20,580 bases of DNA from Acidobacteriota bacterium (GCA_013813755.1 JACCRD010000040.1:1-20580), one strand, 5' to 3'. Positions 7,014-15,492 are shown, counted from the stretch's first letter. Numbers and translations: made by a program. Notes: generated by a model not told the origin, from the letters alone.

Positions 7014-8720
7014 TTACCGAATTGACGAGGAAGCCTGCACGGTAATTGACGAGCCGGCTCTTAGTTCTAAATCATCTTTGCCCTGCAAAACTACCGATCC
7101 CGCGCCCGCGCCGCCGCCGATGACCGCGCCAATTGCCGCTCCTTTCGCGCCGCCGGCAATCGCGCCGATGATCGCGCCGAGTCCCGCGCCGATGCCGCCG
7201 CGCGTGACGGTTTCTTTTGTTTGGTCTTTGCCTCTTGCCGTGCCTTCGGTATCAACCTGGACGGTTTTGCCGTCAGCGTCCGTAACGCTTTGAAGGAATC
7301 CGGCAAAGTCGTAAGTTTGACCGTTTGAAAGGCTGATCCGTTCAAAATTAAAAGTGATTTGCGAGCGTCCGGAGACTTTGCCCGAACGATTGATGCCCGA
7401 AATATAACCTTCGACAATTGCGCCGCGATATTCATTCGGCGCATTGACAGTCATCCGGAAACGGTCATTGTTCTGCGAAGCTTCAGTGTTAATTGCGTTT
7501 TCCAGAACGCCGGTTAAAATCGTTCCGTCGCGGACTATAAACCGCCCGGTTCTTCCCGTCGAAGTTCGCGGATAATCGTTTGAATTACTGTTCGGATAAC
7601 TCCGGTTATCCTGCTGGTCATTGCTCGAATACGAACCGTTTGAATCATTTGAATCATTTGGATTTGTATTAATTCCGAGGCGCGCCGCCTGATCGGTTTT
7701 GTTGTAGATGCTTTCAGCAAAAACGGTTTGAGATAAATATTCAGTTGTAATGCGCCGCGTAACGCGCATCGAATTGCCGTTGTCATTTGAAGCGAAAATA
7801 ACTGTGTAATCGGTGTCACCGCCGAGGCTCGCAATGGTCAATTCCTGTCCGCGCAAAGTTCCTCTGACCCGCAAAGTTCTGCCGTCATTGAGCGGTTCGG
7901 TGCGGTCGCGTCCGTCAGCCGTAAAAGTGATCGCCGGAGCTTTGCTCGAGGCAAGCGTTACCTGATTGCCGCGCACGTCAATGGAGATTTGCTCCGGCGC
8001 GTCGAGTTTGCTTTCCAAATCGCGCCGGTCGTCGGCGTTGTTTCGCGTAGTACTGCTGTTATTTATTGCGCGATTGGCAATATCACGCGGATTATCGCTT
8101 CTTGCTGCGTCTAACTGATAAGTTCCCGTCAAATTGGAGTTATTGAAATTCGGACGTGTGGAAGGAAAATTATTTGAGTTGCGATTATTGTTTGGATTGC
8201 GATTATTATTCGGGTTACGATTATTACCAGGAAAACGATTATCGTTCGGATAGCGATTGTTATCAGAATCGCGCCCGTTTTCCCAATTCGCGCTTATCTG
8301 ATAATTTGCCGCCAGACGATCGAGCAAGTTTCTGATATTTGTCCAATCGCCTTTCACTGTGCCGCTGAAACGATTAGCATTTAAAAAATCATTGATGTTT
8401 TTCGCCGCATTTAAAATGTCGGAAACGTCTTCGGTATTCTCGCGCCGTTTTTGAAGCTTGTTTTCAAATTTGCTGAGACTGTTTGAAAAGTTTCTGACAT
8501 CTGCATTAATTTTATTTTCCTGATCGCGGCTGACTGAGTTTCGGCTAAATTCCGCGTCGAGATTAAACCGGAAATCATCAACCCTCGAATTAATGCTTTG
8601 CAGTGTATTGCGCACGGTGCGTTCGTTGCGCGGCGTTTGCGCGAGCGACTGACTGCCGAAACCAAAAATTATTAAACCAATCGTCAAATAAACGGAAAAT
8701 ACATTTTTCAATTTGCTCAT
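7014..8720 (-). CDS. Secreted Asn-rich protein with C-terminal glycine zipper, function unknown
   Basis: A 568-residue protein from the ATG at 8718-8720, chosen because AAGGAG lies 9 nt upstream and a signal peptide follows (residues 1-27, cleavage after SLA). The frame stays open to 8915, but that extension has no such support. Residues ~30-145 are charged and helical; 150-180 are an Asn/Arg/Pro tract of NNR-P units. Residues ~190-340 form a beta-rich domain opening with GTYQLDAARSD. A second Ser/Asn/Asp linker lies around 350-400. A beta domain with FIVRDGT and YRGAIVEGYISGI follows. Residues 508-542 are a glycine zipper (GGIGAGLGAIIGAIAGG...), a motif of membrane-inserting or oligomerising outer-envelope proteins. 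I do not recognise the whole protein. It is divergent from the OsmC gene and has its own terminator. Confidence 0.8.
   Translation of the reverse strand: MSKLKNVFSVYLTIGLIIFGFGSQSLAQTPRNERTVRNTLQSINSRVDDFRFNLDAEFSRNSVSRDQENKINADVRNFSNSLSKFENKLQKRRENTEDVSDILNAAKNINDFLNANRFSGTVKGDWTNIRNLLDRLAANYQISANWENGRDSDNNRYPNDNRFPGNNRNPNNNRNPNNNRNSNNFPSTRPNFNNSNLTGTYQLDAARSDNPRDIANRAINNSSTTRNNADDRRDLESKLDAPEQISIDVRGNQVTLASSKAPAITFTADGRDRTEPLNDGRTLRVRGTLRGQELTIASLGGDTDYTVIFASNDNGNSMRVTRRITTEYLSQTVFAESIYNKTDQAARLGINTNPNDSNDSNGSYSSNDQQDNRSYPNSNSNDYPRTSTGRTGRFIVRDGTILTGVLENAINTEASQNNDRFRMTVNAPNEYRGAIVEGYISGINRSGKVSGRSQITFNFERISLSNGQTYDFAGFLQSVTDADGKTVQVDTEGTARGKDQTKETVTRGGIGAGLGAIIGAIAGGAKGAAIGAVIGGGAGAGSVVLQGKDDLELRAGSSITVQASSSIR
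8182..8271 (-). repeat. Five tandem 18-bp coding repeats (Asn-rich)
   Basis: Five adjacent 18-bp units, each beginning CGATTATT or a close variant on the plus strand, at 8182, 8200, 8218, 8236 and 8254. They encode degenerate six-residue units of the NPNNNR type in the secreted protein at 7014-8720. The units have diverged from each other, so they are an old expansion or under selection for composition only. Confidence 0.75.
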
Positions 8721-8844
8721 CTTTTTTAACTCCTTCGTTTGTCCAAAGCTCAAATTTCGATATCGCTTAAAGCTTTGAAGCACTTTTTGTGCCAAAAGGT
8801 TTGTTGGACTTGAGAAATAAACTACAACTTTCTCAAAATTATGG

Positions 8845-8850
8845 TAAAAT
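8845..8850 (+). promoter_or_regulatory. Candidate extended -10 promoter for osmC-like gene
   Basis: TAAAAT at 8845-8850 is preceded by TGG, giving an extended -10 (TGnTAAAAT). This puts a start site near 8857 and a leader of ~40 nt. No good -35 hexamer is present, which is tolerated by extended -10 promoters. It lies in the 175-bp gap between divergent genes (8721-8895). Confidence 0.35.
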
Positions 8851-8895
8851 TCGCACAACTCATTCAAACTAAAACGTTTCCACAGTAAAACATTG

Positions 8896-9318
8896 ATGTC
8901 AGACAATTTATACAAAGCGACTATACGTTACGCGGGCGACGAATTTTTTATCGGAACAACACCGAGCGGACACGCGCAAACGATGGATGCCAAAAGCGAC
9001 AGGAAGTCCGCGCCGACACCGCTTGAGATGCTGCTCGTGGCGGTAGCGGCTTGCACGGCGTTTGACGTTGTTTCAATTCTCGAGAAAAAACGCCAGCAGG
9101 TTTCTGACTACAAAGTCGAAATAGAAGGCGAGCGGCGCGATGAACACCCGCGCGCGTTCACAAAATTTCACATTCACCATATCGTGCAGGGACACAACGT
9201 TTCAGAACAATCTGTCGCCCAGGCAATCGAACTTTCCGACACCAAATATTGCAGCGTTGCCGCTACCGTCCGTCCGACAGCGGAAATTACAACAAGTTTT
9301 GAAATTATTGAAACTTAA
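8896..9318 (+). CDS. OsmC/Ohr-family protein (YhfA-like)
   Basis: A 140-residue protein, the usual size of OsmC-family members. The family's two reactive cysteines are present: C53 in AVAACTAFDVVSILEKKRQ and C119 in LSDTKYCSVAATVRP. The AFDVVSILEK and IELSDTKYCSV motifs are closest to the YhfA-type subgroup rather than classical Ohr. Members reduce organic hydroperoxides or bind small thiol-reactive compounds in the cytoplasm; the YhfA subgroup has no firmly assigned substrate. I start at the ATG at 8896 rather than the TTG immediately before it. No clear RBS is seen. It begins a plus-strand block, 22 bp ahead of the lipoprotein gene. Confidence 0.9.
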   Translation: MSDNLYKATIRYAGDEFFIGTTPSGHAQTMDAKSDRKSAPTPLEMLLVAVAACTAFDVVSILEKKRQQVSDYKVEIEGERRDEHPRAFTKFHIHHIVQGHNVSEQSVAQAIELSDTKYCSVAATVRPTAEITTSFEIIET

Positions 9319-9340
9319 AATTAAAATCAGACGGATAAAT

Positions 9341-9987
9341 ATGAAAAATCTTACTTTAGTTTTATTTTTCTCTTTCCTGGTTTCTTGCCAAATCAAAGCT
9401 AAAAACACTGTTGCCGAAGCAAATAAAATTGTTGAAATTCAGCTGTCCGTTTCGCCGTCTCTATCATCTTCCGCAATATTTTCAACAACGCCTGTTAACG
9501 ATATTAACTCTAAAATTGGTGTAGTTATGGTAACTCAAAAAGGTGATGTTTGTTTGACGATACCGAATAACAATTTAATGGAAGGCGATAAATTTCTATC
9601 GTTTTCAGAGGAAAGCCTCAGTCAGTCATAACGGCAGAAATCCAGAATAAATTGTCAAGTAGATGCTCGCGCAACGCAGGAGTAGGTTTAGATGATTCGT
9701 TTTACTCATTAAAACTTTCAAAGTCGGCGGATGAAAGTTTTTATATTGCTTTCGGTTTAATTGGGTCGAATGAAGTTATTGTGAAAAGCGGTATTGCAAG
9801 CATTGACCTGAATGGGGACAAAAAGGCTGAATATTTTCGTGCATGTACAAGCATAGAAGGCGTTCACCTGACTGTTTGGAGCGGTAAACCGCTAACCGGT
9901 AAACGCATCTGGCATAATTACTATTATCTCGGTTATGATACCGAACCGACTTGTAAGAAAAAAGATTATGAAGGAATTGACGAATAA
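9341..9987 (+). pseudogene. Putative lipoprotein, interrupted by a -1 frameshift near 9590
   Basis: The ATG at 9341 opens a short lipoprotein signal, FSFLVSC, with C16 as the lipidated cysteine. The frame reads well until about 9590 (NNNLMEGDK) and then runs out at a TAA at 9629-9631. The -1 frame is open from 9592 to the TAA at 9985-9987 and reads on as ISIVFRGKPQSV...LSSRCSRNAGVG. It includes a D-x-N-x-D-type loop (IDLNGDKKAEYF) and a conserved-looking tail (GVHLTVWSGKPLTGKRIWH). Adding one A to the AAA at 9590-9592 restores EGDKISIVFRGK and a single product of about 215 residues. The total, 647 nt, is one base short of a multiple of three. It may be a real inactivating deletion or an assembly error; no good slippery heptamer argues for programmed frameshifting. 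Function unknown. Confidence 0.7.
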
Positions 9988-9993
9988 ATTATT

Positions 9994-11346
9994 ATGAGTA
10001 GAAAAATTATTGTTTTCTTGTATGTATTTACTATTTCCGTATCTTTTGCATTCGCGCAGAAATCTAGAGAAAAACCAAATCCTGAAATTGTCCAAATGCT
10101 CAGGCAAGTTTCGGCAAAAAATATCGAAACAACCATTCAAAAGTTAGTTTCCTTCGGCACGCGCAATACGCTTTCCGAGCAAAACAATCCGGCGCGCGGA
10201 ATCGGCGCGGCGCGTGATTATCTTTTTGCGGAGTTTCAGAAAATAAGTGCGGACTGCGGTAATTGTCTGACGGTTGAGAAACAATCTTTTCTCCAGCCGA
10301 AAGCCGGTCGCATTCCCGAACCGACAACATTAACAAACGTTGTGGCGACGTTAAAAGGCACGACGAATCCCGAACGAGTTTATGTCGTCAGCGGTCATTA
10401 CGATTCGATGTGCGCTTCGCCGACTGACGCTAAATGCGATGCGCCCGGCGCGAACGACGACGCTTCCGGGACGGCTGCCGTTGTTGAAATGGCGCGTGTG
10501 ATGTCAAAACGAAAATTTGACGCGACTATTGTTTTTATGACTGTTCCCGGCGAAGAACAGGGACTTCTTGGCGCGGCGTATTTTGCCGAACAAGCCAAAA
10601 TCAACAAAACAAACATTGAAGCGATGTTCACCAACGATATTATCGGCGGCGTAACGACTTTCAAAAAATCGCCTGAACGTAATTCTGTCCGCGTCTTTAG
10701 CGAAGGCGTTCCGTCAGACGAAACCGAGGCGCAAGCCGGCACCAGGCGCAGCGTCGGCGGAGAAAACGATTCGCCCTCGCGCCAGCTTGCAAGATTCATC
10801 AAAGAGACAGCCGAACAGTATTCGCCCAAATTTCGCGTGATGATGATTTACCGGCGCGACCGGTATGGACGCGGCGGCGATCATATTCCGTTTGTCGAAC
10901 GCGGATTTTCTGCCGTCCGGTTTACCGAGCCGAACGAAGATTACGATCACCAGCATCAAAACGTCGGCACGCGCGAAAATAAATTTTATGGCGATACAAT
11001 TGAATTTGTTGATTTTGAATACATCGCCAATGTCACAAAAATCAACGCCGCGTCTTTGGCAAGCCTCGCACTCGCACCCGCACGTCCGAAAAATGTCGTC
11101 ATCGTCAATCGACTTGGAAATGACACGGAACTCAAATGGGACGCTTTGACGGAGAGCGATTTAGACGGCTACGAAATTGTCTGGCGCGATACGACGAGCG
11201 CAATTTGGACAAATTCCGCCGCCGCTGGAAACGTGACAAATTTCGTGTTGAAAGGAATGTCGAAAGACAATTACTTTTTCGGCGTTCGCGCGGTTGATAA
11301 AAACGGGCATCGAAGTCCGGTTAGTTTCCCGCGACCTGTTAGATAA
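9994..11346 (+). CDS. Secreted M28-family zinc metallopeptidase with C-terminal FN3-like domain
   Basis: A 450-residue protein with a signal peptide (1-21, cleavage around AFA-Q). Dizinc-aminopeptidase ligands of family M28 are visible in order: H135 (SGHYDS), bridging D155 (GANDDASG), the E187-E188 pair (PGEEQG, catalytic base and ligand), D215 (FTNDIIGG), and a late His in DHQHQN (H319 or H321). GGDHIPF at 294-300 is another family block. From ~365 to 445 the sequence changes to a fibronectin type III-like beta domain (LKWDALTESDLDGYEIVWRD, FGVRAVDKNGH), common in secreted peptidases of this phylum. Expected role: aminopeptidase acting on peptides in the periplasm or outside the cell. The start is 6 bp after the stop of the broken lipoprotein gene, so the two share a transcript. 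Confidence 0.93.
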   Translation: MSRKIIVFLYVFTISVSFAFAQKSREKPNPEIVQMLRQVSAKNIETTIQKLVSFGTRNTLSEQNNPARGIGAARDYLFAEFQKISADCGNCLTVEKQSFLQPKAGRIPEPTTLTNVVATLKGTTNPERVYVVSGHYDSMCASPTDAKCDAPGANDDASGTAAVVEMARVMSKRKFDATIVFMTVPGEEQGLLGAAYFAEQAKINKTNIEAMFTNDIIGGVTTFKKSPERNSVRVFSEGVPSDETEAQAGTRRSVGGENDSPSRQLARFIKETAEQYSPKFRVMMIYRRDRYGRGGDHIPFVERGFSAVRFTEPNEDYDHQHQNVGTRENKFYGDTIEFVDFEYIANVTKINAASLASLALAPARPKNVVIVNRLGNDTELKWDALTESDLDGYEIVWRDTTSAIWTNSAAAGNVTNFVLKGMSKDNYFFGVRAVDKNGHRSPVSFPRPVR

Positions 11347-11374
11347 GTGCTACATTGATTAGTCGCTGCCTTTT

Positions 11375-12490
11375 TTAATTTTTCGGTTTGGCGGAAGAAC
11401 CCGAGTCGTTTTTAGCAAAATAGCCTTGTCGATGCGTTAGATTAACTTTTTGTTTGGAAAGTTCAGGATTGGCAATTTGAATTTCTATTTTGCGGTATGA
11501 ACCGTCGCGTTTTTGATTAGTCGGTTCATAAGCGATTAAAAACTGCGAGCGCATCTCGATTTGAATTTGATTGAACGCCTGCCTTAATTCAGATTCGTCC
11601 TGCGGAAAAAACGCGCGACCGCCGGTGCGTTCGCTGATTTTTTTCAAGACAGATTTGTCAACGCCGTCATAAAAATTGTCGCCGATGCCGATTGAATAAA
11701 TAACCGCTTCGTTTCGCAAAGCCGCCTGCACCGCATCATCTAATTTCTTGCTGCCAAAGGTGTTGATGCCGTCGCTTAAAAGAATTATCGCGCGGCGAGT
11801 TTTGTCGGGCGAAGGTTTTAAGACTTCTTCTGACGTGACCCAAATCGCGTCCCAGATCGCGGTTGAGCCAACAACTGCCTGATTGTCCCCGGAAATCGGC
11901 GGAGTTCCTCCGGCAATCACGCCGCCGCCGATATAACCCGAAGGCGCGACAAACTTGACGCGATCAACGGCGCGATTGAGCCGGGCGATACTATTAGTCA
12001 TTCCCTGTTCAAGTGTCGTTTCGCCGGTAAATGAAACAATCGAAACTTCATCTTTTTCCGGTCTGATGACCGATTGCAAAAATTGTTTCGCCGCCGCTCG
12101 TTCTTCAGGCAGCGTGCGTTCCTGCGAAATGCTTGTGTCAATCAAAATCGCCAACGAAAGCGGAAGATCAACCTGCCGGGCAAAAGCAACGATTTGCTGC
12201 GGCTGCCCGTCTTCGATCAGGCGCACATCCGTCTGTTTCAGTTCGGTTAAAAGGCGGCGATTTTTGTCCTGCGCGCTGAATAAAACATTGACCAAATCAG
12301 TATCAATTTTGACAACTTCGTCGTCTTCCTCAATCGGAGGAGTCGGCGAAGGAGTTGCCGAAACGCTTTTTGTAACTGAAGAATTCGGCGCGGGTGTCTG
12401 CTGCGCCTGCGAAACGCTCAAGCCAAAAAACAAACTGCCGAAAAGCAGCAAACCAATTGATAAAAATATAATTTTTCCGTAATTTCTCAT
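11375..12490 (-). CDS. Secreted VWA-domain protein (VWFA-related Acidobacterial type), copy 1
   Basis: A 371-residue protein with a signal peptide (1-29, VSQAQ), then a Pro/Ser/Thr linker to ~55. A beta segment with VRLIEDGQPQQIVAF precedes a von Willebrand A domain with an intact MIDAS: D118-T-S120-I-S122, the Thr in GSTAIWDAI, and LLSDGIN. The C-terminal SQFLIAYEPTNQKRDGSYRKIEI block followed by LTHRQGYF is the hallmark of the acidobacterial VWFA-related family. Role unknown; VWA domains usually bind protein partners through a metal ion. Compared with copy 2 it has a ~25-residue Gly/Pro-rich insertion just before the MIDAS Thr. It lies 20 bp after copy 2, with a weak GAG RBS. It converges on the M28 peptidase gene with no clear terminator between. 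Confidence 0.9.
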   Translation of the reverse strand: MRNYGKIIFLSIGLLLFGSLFFGLSVSQAQQTPAPNSSVTKSVSATPSPTPPIEEDDEVVKIDTDLVNVLFSAQDKNRRLLTELKQTDVRLIEDGQPQQIVAFARQVDLPLSLAILIDTSISQERTLPEERAAAKQFLQSVIRPEKDEVSIVSFTGETTLEQGMTNSIARLNRAVDRVKFVAPSGYIGGGVIAGGTPPISGDNQAVVGSTAIWDAIWVTSEEVLKPSPDKTRRAIILLSDGINTFGSKKLDDAVQAALRNEAVIYSIGIGDNFYDGVDKSVLKKISERTGGRAFFPQDESELRQAFNQIQIEMRSQFLIAYEPTNQKRDGSYRKIEIQIANPELSKQKVNLTHRQGYFAKNDSGSSAKPKN

Positions 12491-12510
12491 TGTAAAACTC
12501 TTTTTTATAA

Positions 12511-13503
12511 TTATTTAAGACTGTCTCTGACTGCTCTGTAACTGGATTTTGTGCGAATTTTGAAGTCACCGTCTTTGCTTTTATCGGTAAAGCGAACTTC
12601 GATTTTGCGCTCTTTACCGTCAAAATTTTGATTCGTCGGGCGATACGTAATGATATATTGCGAGCGCAGTTCGTCAGAAATTTTCTTAAAAGCTTTTTCC
12701 AGATCGAGCATATCACCGGTAAAAAAGGCTTCGCCGCCAGTTTGTTCGCACAACTGCGTTAAAAGCTTATCGCCCTTATCTTTAACCGTGCCGGCTTCAA
12801 CGCCCGGCACGGTTCCGAGAAAGCCGGCTTTGGTTGAAATGCCGAAAACGGTTGTTTCGGTGCGTTGCGCAATATCAATCGCGTCTCTGAGTTCAGCGCG
12901 GCTAAATGTGTCGTCGCCATCGGTAATCACAACAATTACTCTTCGACCGGGCGCGTTTCGCAATTTTTCGTCGGAAAACTGCCAGATCGCATCGTAGAGC
13001 GCCGTTTGCGAGCCGACTTTTTTTACTTTATCAACCGCTTTATCGAGCAAATCAAGTTTGTCCGTAAAATCCTGCAGCAAATTAACTTCGTTATCAAAAG
13101 TCATAAACGCCGCTTTATCTTTGCGAATTCGGGTGACGGTGTAAATAAAATTTTTCGCGGCTTCTTTGGAAAACGTCATTTTTCCGGCAGCCGACGGCGA
13201 CGTATCCATCAGAACGCCGACATAAACGGGCGGATTTGTTTTTTCATCAGTAAAAAATGTTAATTCCTGCGGCGCTCCGTCTTCAAAAACGGTAAAGTCG
13301 CCGCGCGTTAAACCGGCGATTAAGTTTTTCTTCTTCTTTTTGTCAGTTACGGTGACGGGCAGGCGCACCTCAAAAGTTTTGACCGCTCCGGTATCATCAC
13401 TCGGTGGCGGAGTCGTGCTCGGACGCGGAGTTTGCGCGGAAATCGCGAAACTCGAAACAAAAATAAATGCTGTTATATAAAAAAGGCGAAATATATTTCT
13501 CAT
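12511..13503 (-). CDS. Secreted VWA-domain protein (VWFA-related Acidobacterial type), copy 2
   Basis: A 330-residue paralogue of the next gene downstream. It has a signal peptide (1-23, ISAQ), a short Pro-rich linker, and a pre-VWA beta segment LTRGDFTVFEDGAPQELTFF. The VWA domain has MIDAS residues D100-T-S102-P-S104, the Thr in SQTALYDAIW and ITDGDD. It ends with the family's RSQYIITYRPTNQNFDGKERKIEVRF block. The protein is expected to be exported and to bind a partner in a metal-dependent way; no specific function is known. First gene of a two-gene operon. The ATG at 13501-13503 has no Shine-Dalgarno sequence, and the upstream 190 bp also serve the divergent pmm gene. Confidence 0.9.
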   Translation of the reverse strand: MRNIFRLFYITAFIFVSSFAISAQTPRPSTTPPPSDDTGAVKTFEVRLPVTVTDKKKKKNLIAGLTRGDFTVFEDGAPQELTFFTDEKTNPPVYVGVLMDTSPSAAGKMTFSKEAAKNFIYTVTRIRKDKAAFMTFDNEVNLLQDFTDKLDLLDKAVDKVKKVGSQTALYDAIWQFSDEKLRNAPGRRVIVVITDGDDTFSRAELRDAIDIAQRTETTVFGISTKAGFLGTVPGVEAGTVKDKGDKLLTQLCEQTGGEAFFTGDMLDLEKAFKKISDELRSQYIITYRPTNQNFDGKERKIEVRFTDKSKDGDFKIRTKSSYRAVRDSLK

Positions 13504-13654
13504 ATCTAAATTTTAATATTTTTTTCTATCCACTAACGCAGGTTTCGATGCGCCGACACAGATGTTTGTTGCCAACCAACTAAAGTAAGAATATAACAAA
13601 CTCCGCTGATTTTTGCTGGCGCAGACGGGCTTTCAAACAAAATATAACTTCTCT

Positions 13655-13679
13655 CTTTGCGTGGTTCGCTCCTTTGCGT
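13655..13679 (+). repeat. Short direct repeat CTTTGCGT upstream of pmm
   Basis: CTTTGCGT occurs at 13655-13662 and 13672-13679, 17 bp apart, just upstream of the start codon at 13695. It may be a degraded copy of a dispersed intergenic repeat or a regulatory site. No RBS or convincing promoter was found in the divergent gap 13504-13694. Confidence 0.3.
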
Positions 13680-13694
13680 AAAAATTATCTTTGT

Positions 13695-15086
13695 ATGAAT
13701 GAAAACATTTTCAGAGAATACGACATTCGCGGAATTGTCGGATTAGATTTAACCGCCGAGACGGTTTCGATTGTCGCGCGCGCGATCGGCACGTTTTTTT
13801 CTCACAATAATGCAAAACGCATCGCCGTCGGGTTCGATGCGCGTGAAAGCTCGCCGCTTTTTCGTGATTTGCTAATCAAGGCTCTGAACAATGCGGGATG
13901 CGACGTTTTAGACATAGGTCGCGTTCCGACTCCGGTTTTATATTTTACGGTTTTTACGCGAGATGTGGACGGCGGCGTGATGATTACTGGCTCGCATAAT
14001 CCTGCAAATCACAACGGTTTCAAGATTTGTTTGGGGCGCGCGACACTTTTCGGCGAACAGATTCAAGCGATAAAAAACATTGCTCTTTCGCGAGCGTTTT
14101 CTCCCGGCAGCCCAACTATCAGCAGTGAATCATTTGATATTAAAGCTGCGCTTCCTAAAATCGATTCTGCCGATGTTTTAGCGGAATATCAACGCCAACT
14201 TCTGCGGCGCGTAACCACGGGCGAGAAAAATCTAAAAGTCGTTGTTGATGCCGGAAACGGAATGGGCGGCGTCACGGCGGTTCCGCTTTATCGCGCTTTG
14301 GGCTACGAAATCATTGAACTTTTCACCGAACCGGACAGCGATTTTCCAAATCATCATCCGGACCCGACCGTGGTTGAAAATTTACAGGATGCGATCAAAG
14401 CGGTTAAAGAAACCGGCGCGGATTTAGCGATCGCGTTTGACGGCGACGGCGATCGCATCGGTGTCGTGGATGAAAATGGGCGCATTATCTGGGGCGACGA
14501 ATTGATGGTTTTGCTGTCCCGCACCGTTCTGCTTGATAAACCAAATTCGACAATTATTGCCGAAGTAAAATGCTCGCAAAATCTCTTCGACGACATCAAA
14601 AAACACGGCGGAAAACCGCTGATGTGGAAAGCCGGACATTCTTTGATCAAGGCGAAAATGAAGGAAACCGGCGCTGCGCTCGCCGGTGAAATGAGCGGAC
14701 ACATTTTTTTTGCCGACCGCTTTTACGGCTTTGACGACGCGACTTACGCGGGCGCGAGGGTTCTGGAAATCCTCTCAAACACCGACCAAACTCTTTCGCA
14801 GCTTTTGAGCGATTTGCCCGAAACTTTTTCCACACCCGAACTCCGAGTCGATTGCGCGGACGAAAAAAAATTCATAGTAGTCGAACAAATTGCTGAAGAA
14901 TTCTCAAAAACCAACCAGGTCATTACAATTGACGGTGCGAGAATTTTATTTGAAAACGGCTGGGGCTTGGTTCGTGCTTCAAACACGCAGGCGATTCTCG
15001 TTCTGCGGTTTGAAGCCGATACACCAGAACAATTAAAATTGATTCAAGAAACGGTTGAAGCTCGCGTAAATTATTTTATTGGTTAG
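13695..15086 (+). CDS. Phosphomannomutase/phosphoglucomutase
   Basis: A 463-residue alpha-D-phosphohexomutase. The start is placed at the ATG giving MNENIFREYDIRGIVG, the family's usual N-terminus; the frame is also open from a TTG 21 nt upstream. Domain 1 has the phosphoserine loop MITGSHNP (catalytic S100), domain 2 the Mg-binding DGDGDR at 249-254, and domain 3 the sugar-specificity loop GEMSGH at 331-336 (family GEMSGH). Domain 4 carries the phosphate-binding VRASNTQ block. It interconverts mannose-1-/6-phosphate and/or glucose-1-/6-phosphate in the cytoplasm, supplying nucleotide sugars for envelope polysaccharide. GEMSGH is typical of dual-specificity PMM/PGM enzymes. No clear RBS. A CHY zinc-finger gene follows after 7 bp. 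Confidence 0.93.
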   Translation: MNENIFREYDIRGIVGLDLTAETVSIVARAIGTFFSHNNAKRIAVGFDARESSPLFRDLLIKALNNAGCDVLDIGRVPTPVLYFTVFTRDVDGGVMITGSHNPANHNGFKICLGRATLFGEQIQAIKNIALSRAFSPGSPTISSESFDIKAALPKIDSADVLAEYQRQLLRRVTTGEKNLKVVVDAGNGMGGVTAVPLYRALGYEIIELFTEPDSDFPNHHPDPTVVENLQDAIKAVKETGADLAIAFDGDGDRIGVVDENGRIIWGDELMVLLSRTVLLDKPNSTIIAEVKCSQNLFDDIKKHGGKPLMWKAGHSLIKAKMKETGAALAGEMSGHIFFADRFYGFDDATYAGARVLEILSNTDQTLSQLLSDLPETFSTPELRVDCADEKKFIVVEQIAEEFSKTNQVITIDGARILFENGWGLVRASNTQAILVLRFEADTPEQLKLIQETVEARVNYFIG

Positions 15087-15093
15087 AGTAACA

Positions 15094-15453
15094 ATGATTA
15101 TTATCCACGATACAGAGGTTAGCGGTACAAATGTTGATTCGCAGACACGATGTGCTCACTACAATAGCGACTTTGATATTATTGCTATCAAATTTAAGTG
15201 CTGCAGGCAGTGGTTTCCGTGTTTCAAATGTCACGCTGAAACAACCAACCATACGCCGACAGTTTGGACTGTCAACGAATACGACATACCCGCAGTGTTG
15301 TGCGGCGGTTGCGGACATCAATTGTCCATTGCGGAATATGTCGGTTGTGATTCGGTCTGCCCGAAATGTCGCCATGGATTTAACCCCGGATGTGCTCGCC
15401 ATTACCATCTTTACTTTGAGTCTCCGCGCGTGGACAAGTGGTTAGGTTTTTAG
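15094..15453 (+). CDS. CHY-type zinc-finger protein
   Basis: A 119-residue protein almost wholly made of Cys/His zinc ligands in CHY zinc-finger order: C20-A-H22-Y, C36-C37, C43-x2-C46-H47, H53, C70-x2-C73, C89-x2-C92, C100-x2-H103-x-H105. The flanking motifs DIIAIKFKCC, AVLCGGCGHQLSIAEY and FNPGCARHYHLYFE are also characteristic. The family includes stand-alone bacterial proteins and the CHY domain of eukaryotic RCHY1 ligases and Hot13; it binds three zinc ions. The bacterial role is unknown. I use the ATG at 15094 rather than a TTG overlapping the previous stop. It is coupled to pmm (7-bp gap), with AGAG 8 nt before the ATG as a weak RBS. High confidence in family, none in function. Confidence 0.88.
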   Translation: MIIIHDTEVSGTNVDSQTRCAHYNSDFDIIAIKFKCCRQWFPCFKCHAETTNHTPTVWTVNEYDIPAVLCGGCGHQLSIAEYVGCDSVCPKCRHGFNPGCARHYHLYFESPRVDKWLGF

Positions 15454-15492
15454 TCGGTATGTACAAGTTATTGAAGATGATCTGCTATGCTT

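Noticed and set aside
8721..8915. N-terminal extension of the glycine-zipper protein up to 8915
   Set aside because: The extension has no RBS, overlaps the divergent osmC start, and would bury the signal peptide; the ATG at 8720 has AAGGAG at good spacing.
9590..9606. Programmed -1 frameshifting in the lipoprotein gene
   Set aside because: The in-frame codons AAA TTT CTA TCG TTT do not form an X-XXY-YYZ slippery heptamer, and no strong downstream structure was seen.
13674..13694. TTG start for phosphohexomutase seven codons upstream
   Set aside because: The ATG at 13695 gives the conserved family N-terminus; the extra residues have no support.
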